Positions 57,670-64,000 of a DNA stretch of 64,000 nt are shown here, one piece after another. How positions within the stretch are numbered: the first letter of the stretch is position 1; each line of letters begins with the position of its first letter. A program made the translations under genes and the position numbers. Origin of the DNA: Alopecurus myosuroides (taxonomy: Eukaryota > Streptophyta > Magnoliopsida > Poales > Poaceae); contig CM054057.1 of the NCBI GenBank assembly GCA_028641055.1, forward strand, positions 580,989,940 to 581,053,939. The letters run 5' to 3'. The notes beneath the pieces are model-generated. The model had not been told where the DNA came from. It did not search any database and saw only the letters and a program-made list of their open reading frames with translations.

Positions 57670-60000
57670 GAGCATCTCCACTGGCACCCCCCAAAGGCCC
57701 AATGGGGGTCCGGACTAAAAAACTCGCCGCAGCGGCACCCCCCAAAGGTGTCCACCCGCCATATTTGTGTCCGGACCCCCCAGCCTACCCGGCAAACTTG
57801 GGGGCCTTCTTGGGGACGCCATACAATGTTCGGTCACCCGACCCGACAGGCGGCTCCCGCCCGTCAGAGACACAGACCACCCCCGAGGCACCATTTTGGC
57901 GCGCAGAATGCTGAAACGGCGACTGTTCCCTCCATTCCCCCCATCTTTCCCTCCGCCGCAGCCGCCGCCTCCTCGCATTCCTGCACCATGCCGCCAAAAG
58001 ATCCAAATAAGCTCGGCCTCCCGCGTGTGGCGGCGTCGATTTTGGCACCGAATAGGCTGCCGATGAAGCCGGAGCTTACAGATGCGGTGGCGGAGCTGTC
58101 GGCGCAGCAGCAGCGTACCGTCGCCTCTTCCCTCCATCAACAGCGTCGCGTACGGACGAGAGAGCAGGCGTTGTTGGAGACGAACCAGATCGCCGACGTG
58201 CCGGTGGCGTTGAGCCAAACTGCCACGTTTGCCACCCCCCAGTCTAGCGCGTCGCCGTCTTCCCCGCGCTACTACGCCGAGCCTAGCCAGGTACAGGCCT
58301 CGCAGCAATCCCGCTTCTCTATCTCGCCATACGACCCGGCGTAGTGCACCGGCATCGATCTGAACAAGGAGGCGCTCTTCGAGTCCATGCCGGTGCTACG
58401 TCAGACAGGGTCCACAAGCGGCGAGCAGATGGCATCCCGGGTCATTATGTTCGCGGAAGGAGGCGCCAACATAATGAACCAAACGGAGCAGGCGGAGGTA
58501 TTTTGAGAGCTGCCGTGCATTCATTGCTGGCATGCATTAATTGCGGCCGTTTGCCCAGGTGAATTGTGTGCTGACTGCCGATCTACCGATGTAGGGGTCC
58601 ATGCACGAACTTATCCGCGTCTCCACCACCAACTTTGGGCACGCCGACGCCGACACCGATCAATTTGCTCAAGAGAAATTTGGGCACGCCGACACCGACG
58701 GTGACGAAGTAGACGTGCACGATATGGACGTCGACAAGATCGTCAAGAAGCCGGGTACCTGAGGAAAGACTTGGCCCGATGTGGAGGACGTGATGTTGGA
58801 CGAGTCATGGATGTTCGTGGTGTTGGACGCCAGCAAAGGCGCACAACAAACACGTGATGCGTATTGGAATCGCATCAAAGCCGACTTCGACGAAAGGAAG
58901 GCATACCATCAGCGGGGCTACCTCCCCGATCGCAATGCCAAAGGATGTGAGAACCGGAGGGCAATCCTTCAAGGGTTGTGCAACAAGTTTCATGACTGCC
59001 GTGATCAAGTATGGATGAGGAACGAGAGCGGCAAGACCGACGACCTTAAAGTAAAGTCCTTTCAAATTGTTGCCAAGCTCCTTTTTATACAGTTTTTCTT
59101 GCATATTGTGACGCCAACTTTTCTGTAGATCAAGGACGCCCAAAAGTTATACGTAACACTTAACATGGACAACAAGAAGCCGTTCAAGTTCATAAATGTT
59201 TGGGCCAAGACTAAGGAATCCCCAAAGTGGAAGAGTTGGCGTCTCACTACGACTGGAAAGGGGGAGGGAGACGCCGATGTGGATGAAACCAATATGCCGG
59301 GCAGTAGTGCCGAACGGTCGATTGGGAACAAGAAGGCGAAGGATCGGAAGCATGCGGCGTCGGCGAGCGGCGTGCAAGAGGCCATGGTCGTGTACGTGCA
59401 AGAGGTGGCCGCATCGGCGGCGAATAAACTAAAGATGCACGATGATATCAAAGAGAGGTGGAACACCTTTCTTGTCATGGCCGAGGCGAAAGTCAAAGCC
59501 TAATTGACAGCGGAAGAGCGCTCAATCATGGCAACCAACACGGCTGACATGAGCCCTCATCAGAAGGCCTACTCCAGGAAGGGAACTGCGACGCATCACG
59601 GCGGTAAGAGTGGCGAGGGCGGTGGCCGAGGCGGAGGCTCTAACTGCCGAGGCCGATGCGGTGGCTGCAGCAGCTGCTGACGCCGATGCTGCCGAGGCGG
59701 CAGCTATTGCCGATGCCGAGACTCAAGAAGACTGAACTTCCATGCACCGAGAGTGGTGCCCTTTTGAACGGCTGTGTGTTGGTCGAGACTGTCATTTGAT
59801 CGTCGGACTTGCGTTGGTCGATCGCCGTATTTTGGGTAAAAATGAATTCGCCAACTGTTTATCCAATTGGGGATGGTTGATTGGAGGGCGCCACTCGGGG
59901 CACGCACACCAGAATCGCGGGCACCGGTCCAACGCCCCCCAAAGAAGGTTCAATTGAGGGGTGCCGGACACATATTTGATGGGTGCTCGTGGAGATGGTC
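57670..60000 (+). mobile_element. PIF/Harbinger-type element carrying only ORF1, TSD TTA
   Basis: The ends are GAGCATCTCCACTGG and the complement of GACCATCTCCACGAG, flanked by TTA at 57667-57669 and 60001-60003, the usual 3-bp TSD of this superfamily. Subterminal GC-rich repeats such as CACCCCCCAAAGG (57686-57700 and 57738-57750) and the reverse pattern near 59930-59950 are present. It carries a three-exon Myb/NAM-like ORF1 (57988-59503) with stops, and no DDE transposase. 2331 bp. Confidence 0.87.
57988..59503 (+). pseudogene. Harbinger ORF1-like (Myb/SANT plus NAM-associated) gene, three exons, two in-frame stops
   Basis: Exon 1 starts ATG 57988 (MPPKDPNKLGLPRVAAS) and ends at donor GT 58498; it has TAG at 58342-58344, after which IDLNKEALFESMP continues in frame. 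Exon 2 (58595-59050) has TGA near 58760, then EDVMLDESWMFVVLDASKG, YWNRIKADFDERKAY and LQGLCNKFHDCRDQVW, the trihelix/SANT-like DNA-binding pattern with spaced Trp. Exon 3 (59129-59503) reads IKDAQKLYVTLNMDNKKPF and VWAKTKESPKWKSW, the NAM-associated C-terminal pattern. Introns 58498-58594 and 59051-59128 have GT...AG ends. In Harbinger elements such a protein helps the transposase bind DNA and enter the nucleus. Two stops make this copy a pseudogene. Confidence 0.8.
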
Positions 60001-60003
60001 TTA

Positions 60004-61867
60004 TCCGATCCAAACACATACGCACGTAAAAGTTGAGCATAAAAAGCGCAAACCCCTGCAAGCAAGATCTCGTTCAGCTAGACTCCCCCGTTTCCACGGA
60101 ATCAAATCCGGCACCACAAGTCGAAGACGAAGCGGCATATGTACTCGATCACTCGCTTGCAAGCTAGGCATCCAAGGACCCCCCACCCCAGCAGGCAAAG
60201 GCCCTTCAGGTGCCCGCCCTTCCACTAGCTAGGCAGCATCTGCGGCGACAGCACGGCATGGCACTACGCGCGAGAATGTGGGGGAACCCGAATGCGGATC
60301 CCGGGCGAAACGGCAATTCCATTCTATTCCCCCGCCGAGAGGAATACTATGTTCTTACCTAGCAGCTTGTCGGAATAAGCCGGAATCCGTCCGTCGACAC
60401 TGGGGACGAAGGCGGCCACGCACGTTCCTAGGACCATCCAGCCGGCCGTCCATGTCTACTGACTCATCATTTATCCAGGTGCGTGCAGAATTGGCACTAG
60501 TACAACGTATGGACCGTGTCCTATATGCCTTGCCAAGTAGCATCGCATCGTGGGAGAGTGGGAATGGGATCAGCCATGGATCATCACATTTCGCTCTCTC
60601 TCCCAACCCAAATTCTCGATCGAGTCCTATGTTTCACTGACAGCACAATGTCAGTGTCAAGTCAGATCGAGCAGAACGCATAGAGGGACAATGTGCGATG
60701 TGAACTGTGAAAATGTAATAAGAATCGGGCAGTACAAAAAAACACTGATGATCTTGCTTGGCAGTGGCAGCTACGTGGCGCCAAGGCTGTGGTGGCAGAC
60801 ACGAGCTTTGGCGTCTTGTAAAATTTCGTCTGGACCATGAGCCCAGGTCGCAGCTAGGTGAGGCCCTCTCATGACCCACTCTCGTCTGCATGGACGTACA
60901 GAGTAGGCAGAGGCCACCACCATGTTTCGTCCTGCTGAATGGGAATGTAGACCCCTGCTGCTGGCTAGCTGTTATATCTGTTCATTCCTCGCCGACGCGT
61001 GGCGCCACATTATTTGGCAATCCAGATCGGCAAGATGCAAATAGCGTGTGAAATGTACTTGTGACCTGTGACCAAGCAAGCAACCAAAATGTTCTTGTTG
61101 TAGCATGCTCACACCAAGCCATGAGCTGTTGGGCTATGCCATTTCCATTGCACACTGAAAGAGGGTTCTGCTTAACTAATCCACCCGGAAAAAGGAGTTC
61201 GGCTTATCCCGTTTCCAATTGCACACCGGAAGAGGATCCTGCTAGCTAATCCACCCAGAAAAGGGATTCTGTTAGCTGATGACAATAGTAAGTGCTGCTG
61301 CCATGTCTCGCATGAGCGTTACTTGCACACAAGGAGCTGTCGTGCGCAGTGAGTGCTGTGCCGAGCCGACAGATGCGGTGTCATCACCACCACAGTGTTG
61401 CTTAAGCCCAGGTCGCTCGATTTCCATACGTTTTCCCCGCGTAAATAACTTGAATGAAAAACCAGCTACTCACTCCAGGTTTCATACTAGCGATTTCCGC
61501 CATCTCCGAGCGATGTTTTCTGTAACTGAAAGGCGTTGTAACTTGCAAGGAACCGGTGGAAAGGAATAATGGTTGTTCGTTTCTTCAGATATAGCTGTAA
61601 CCGGAGCTGAGCATGGCGCTAGGATCCACCATCATTCGGGGATGCAAAGAGGCTTTGGATTTGGCAAGACTGTGAAGTGAAGTGAAGTCTCGCACATAAG
61701 CAGCATCTCCATTAATGTTTTCACCCAGCTCAATCACGCCAAGAATCTACACGTTTCCAGCCTAAAATCTAGCGGCACCAGCGGCAGCGGCAAAGTGGGA
61801 GCAGGAAAAAGCAGATGGCTCCGCCCCAAAAGAGGGAAAAGCTGGAACCAACTAAAGGCGGCAGAAG
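60004..61867. other. Low-copy intergenic DNA downstream of the GDU-like gene
   Basis: Balanced base composition, no transposon ends and no coding frame with recognisable domains. The part next to 61868 should include the 3' untranslated region of the minus-strand gene. A 70-bp tandem duplication lies at about 61141-61280. Confidence 0.5.
61141..61280. repeat. 70-bp tandem duplication
   Basis: TTTCC-ATTGCACAC-GAA-GAGG-TTCTGCT-A-CTAATCCACCC-GAAAA-GGA occurs at 61142 and again at 61212, about 85% alike by eye. It lies 0.6 kb beyond the end of the GDU-like gene. Confidence 0.75.
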
Positions 61868-62662
61868 TTATTGCGAGCTTTCTTGCACCGCCGTCGTGCT
61901 GCTGCTCTCATCCTCATCCTCATGGCGCTGATGGTGCTGGTGGCCCCGGCTCTGGGTCGCCGCGTCCTCCTCCAGGCTCCGGCTCGCCGCGTCCTCCTCC
62001 ATGCTCGGGCTCGCCGCGTCCTCCTCAAGGCTCTGGCTCGCCGCGTCCTCCTCAAGGCTCCGGCTCGCTGCGTCATGATGGTCACCGTGGCTCTGGCTCG
62101 CCGCGTCGTCCTGAAGGCTTCGGCTCGCTGCGTCGTGGTGGTCACCGTGGCTCTGGCTCGCCGCGTCGGCTCCGACCTGTGTCGAGCTCACCTCGCACTC
62201 ATCCATCTTCTTCTCCTGCCCATCACCCCCGCTCGTTGATAGCGCGGTGGCCGCGAGCTCCACCTCGACCGCGGCGCGGCTGGTGGCCGGCTTGGCGAGG
62301 AAGGTGGGGCGCTCCTCGCCGGCCATGATGACCACCACGTGCTCCAGGAAATCCGCCGCCGGTCTGGCCGCTCCGGACGCCGACCCCTTCTCGCCGTCCG
62401 CGGAGTCGCCGTCCCGGGCGCCGTCGGAGGGGGCGTCCAGGTACCCGGAGAGCTTCCAGTAGGAGCAGGCGAGGATGAGCAGCGCGAAGGCGATCAGGCC
62501 CAGCATCGCCGCCAGCCCGCCGAAGAGGTACGGCACGGGGGACTGCCACGGCGAGTGCGCCGCCGCGGCAGCCGTCCCGTTGATCAGCCCGTGCACCGGC
62601 GCCGATATCGGCGCTGCGCCCGCGGCGTGGATCATGGCGACGAACTCCGGTCCGGGCCTCAT
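61868..62662 (-). CDS. GDU-like: GLUTAMINE DUMPER-like membrane protein with repeat-expanded tail
   Basis: A 264-residue single-exon frame. One transmembrane segment (about residues 46-66) lies in the family signature SPWQSPVPYLFGGLAAMLGL...LACSYWKLSG (37-73). The second signature VIMAG is at residues 111-115, followed by PTFLAKP. GDU proteins are small plasma-membrane proteins of plants that promote amino-acid export, and VIMAG is needed for binding the ubiquitin ligase LOG2. The start chosen is the Met of MRPGPEF, as in family members; an in-frame Met nine codons upstream (62689) is also possible. Family members usually have about 100-170 residues. The excess is a C-terminal run of eight DAAS-type repeats (about 166-244) and a His/Glu/Ser-rich end. 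No break was found. It is the only apparently intact host gene here. Confidence 0.9.
   Translation of the reverse strand: MRPGPEFVAMIHAAGAAPISAPVHGLINGTAAAAAHSPWQSPVPYLFGGLAAMLGLIAFALLILACSYWKLSGYLDAPSDGARDGDSADGEKGSASGAARPAADFLEHVVVIMAGEERPTFLAKPATSRAAVEVELAATALSTSGGDGQEKKMDECEVSSTQVGADAASQSHGDHHDAASRSLQDDAASQSHGDHHDAASRSLEEDAASQSLEEDAASPSMEEDAASRSLEEDAATQSRGHQHHQRHEDEDESSSTTAVQESSQ
61931..62167 (-). repeat. Coding minisatellite (27/33-bp units) in the GDU-like gene
   Basis: Eight units encode DAAS(Q/R/P)S followed by LEE, LQD, MEE or HGDHH: five units of 9 residues, two of 11 and a last diverged one of 12. At DNA level the plus strand repeats CGCGTCCTCCT..AGGCTC.GGCTCGC. All units keep the reading frame. 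The long units (with GGTCACCGTGG) occur twice, next to the same 27-bp neighbour, which suggests a duplication of a two-unit block. Confidence 0.88.
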
Positions 62663-62776
62663 GGTGTGCTGGTAGCAGAGGAATTGCACCTGATCGCGTG
62701 GCTTCGGATGCTCTGTTTGCTGTTTTTTTAGTGTTGGAGGGGATGGTGTGTGGATGCTGAGAGGGAAATGGGATGG

Positions 62777-62784
62777 TATTTATA
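62777..62784 (-). promoter_or_regulatory. TATA box of the GDU-like gene
   Basis: CCTATAAATACC on the minus strand, 115 bp before the chosen ATG, would place the transcription start about 85 bases before the start codon. Confidence 0.7.
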
Positions 62785-64000
62785 GGAGAGGCCCGAGAGA
62801 AATACTTGCACAAAACATCGGGTGTTGTCCGTGTGTGATGCCAAGGAATATCAAAAGACCAATGGCGAAATTTTTATTTTGGGGCTCTCAAATCTCAACT
62901 CTGTTCCTACTCTGCTCCTAGATACCGCTCTCTCTTGGGGTATCATGAAAAAAAAAGATATTCCCTTCATTTCAAAGTGCCACGTCGGAGTCCGCGATTT
63001 CAAAACAACATGTATTTTGCAATTGAGGTAGGAATTTGTGAAACACCCTTTGGAGTGAGGACTATTAAGTCCATTTTTTCCATTTACACGTAGGTTTATG
63101 GTTTTTTTTTTGTAAAAGCTAGTCGAAGCGGATAACTCCATGACGATCTACGTTGCTCGGTCATAAAACATAAATAAATAAAAGAACATGTGCTCATTCA
63201 ATTCTCTCCCGTAATCCCGCGGAAGTTTCTCCCGGGATACGTGGAAACAATTTTGTTCTCGAGCAAAAGAACGCGGTTCTCAAATGGCACACTCGAAACC
63301 GCTTCGGATGATCAGGGCCAGTGTCGTGTCTCGATGACATGTTGGTTCATGTTTTTCAACCTTCCATTAATTAAGGGGGTATTCGCCATTTGTCATCATA
63401 TCTATATAGCATACCACCTAGAAATTGCATTACATTTTCCAAAGGTTATGTGCCTTTGATGCTTCATGGTTGGATCGAATGTCGTGCAATTTTAGCTAAC
63501 TAAGATTTATTACAGAATCAAGAAAATAATAATTACCAGGAAAATATAGTTAATCAAGTAACCCGTAACCAGTTATGTTGTTATGTTATGTGGAGTTCAA
63601 CCATTCGAGTATAGCTAGATAAGATGGAGTACTCTGTGGACCAATCATGAATGCACTAGTCACTAGTACAACTATAGCTGCAGAATTTTCAGAAGTTTCC
63701 TATGGTTCGTGGTTGTGGATAGTTTGGCACTGGATTTGGCCTTGATTCTACCACGTGTGTTTGTGAATAAATTCCATGCACTTAACGAGTTTTTTAGAGT
63801 TAAGCTAAACCTTCTTAATCACGTCCTCTTAACTTTTCAATGGAGGTAGTTTTTTTCTTGATGAAGAGATCATTAATTATTTTTATCTAACAAGATGCTT
63901 AAATATGGTGTGCTCACGATATTTTATAGCAAGTTGTCTTAGTGGGTTAAGAAAGTTATTTGATTCATTGTGTTGTGTGTAGGGGGACCGGTAGACGCGG
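62785..64000. other. Upstream region of the GDU-like gene, no further gene seen
   Basis: AT-rich toward the right edge. The part up to about 63.5 kb is likely promoter and 5' regulatory DNA of the minus-strand gene. A run of T at 63101-63110 and short TTATG repeats (63579-63590) are the only low-complexity features. No element ends or coding pattern were found. Confidence 0.45.

Noticed and set aside
57715..58308. A 197-codon minus-strand frame inside the Harbinger element
   Set aside because: It is the complement of the GC-rich exon 1 of ORF1 and has no recognisable domain; exon-intron structure and motifs support the plus strand.
62223..62813. A 196-codon minus-strand frame and plus-strand frames (61795-62328, 62339-62731) over the GDU-like gene
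   Set aside because: They are other frames of the GC-rich GDU-like coding region. Only the frame with the GDU signatures and repeat tail makes sense.

Overview
This window is nuclear DNA of a large-genome grass, most likely of the Pooideae (wheat, barley, rye or oat relatives). The evidence is the repeat content: Angela/BARE-like Copia elements, several Gypsy families with tRNA-Asp primer sites, a CACTA element with TAGTCCCGG subterminal repeats, a Stowaway MITE with CTCCCTCCGT ends, and a PIF/Harbinger element. Species cannot be fixed from the sequence. Family names below come from recognition of sequence style, not from a database search.

Roughly 59 of 64 kb (about 0.7-60.0 kb) is a stack of nested transposable elements. 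Many could be delimited exactly by their target-site duplications (TSDs). From left: (1) 1-661, the 3' end of a decayed acidic-protein reading frame; (2) 662-8257, a minus-strand non-autonomous Gypsy element with a solo LTR (TSD AAAGT) inside it, abutting a different, truncated LTR; (3) 8258-43956, an old minus-strand Copia element that hosts two large insertions. The first insertion is a 2.4-kb solo LTR stretched to 25 kb (9268-34195, TSD GTGGT) by three full-length elements inside it: Gypsy A (TSD AGATC), Copia B (TSD ATTGT) and Gypsy B (TSD TCGAT/CCGAT). The second is a CACTA transposon (34349-42357, TSD AGC) that carries a piece of a host 3'-5' exonuclease gene and was itself hit by a 5'-truncated LINE (15-bp TSD). 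(4) 43957-45722 holds another Copia LTR fragment with a hAT-type MITE (8-bp TSD GTTGTTGG) and unassigned DNA. (5) 45723-57055 is a minus-strand Gypsy element with gag, a protease-like and an Athila-like reading frame but no recognisable reverse transcriptase; a solo LTR (TSD GGTGT) sits in its 5' LTR. (6) 57670-60000 is a PIF/Harbinger-type element (TSD TTA) carrying only the Myb/NAM-like ORF1.

The right 4 kb is low-copy, gene-bearing DNA. The only apparently intact cellular gene is a GLUTAMINE DUMPER-like single-exon gene on the minus strand (61868-62662) with a TATA box at 62777-62784. Its C-terminal half is an unusual run of eight DAAS-type repeats.

The elements do not form one pathway, but they share signals. 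The Gypsy elements repeat the same polypurine tract and a hairpin next to an internal copy of it, and Gypsy A and B encode the same orphan protein. No rRNA, tRNA gene or CRISPR array was seen.
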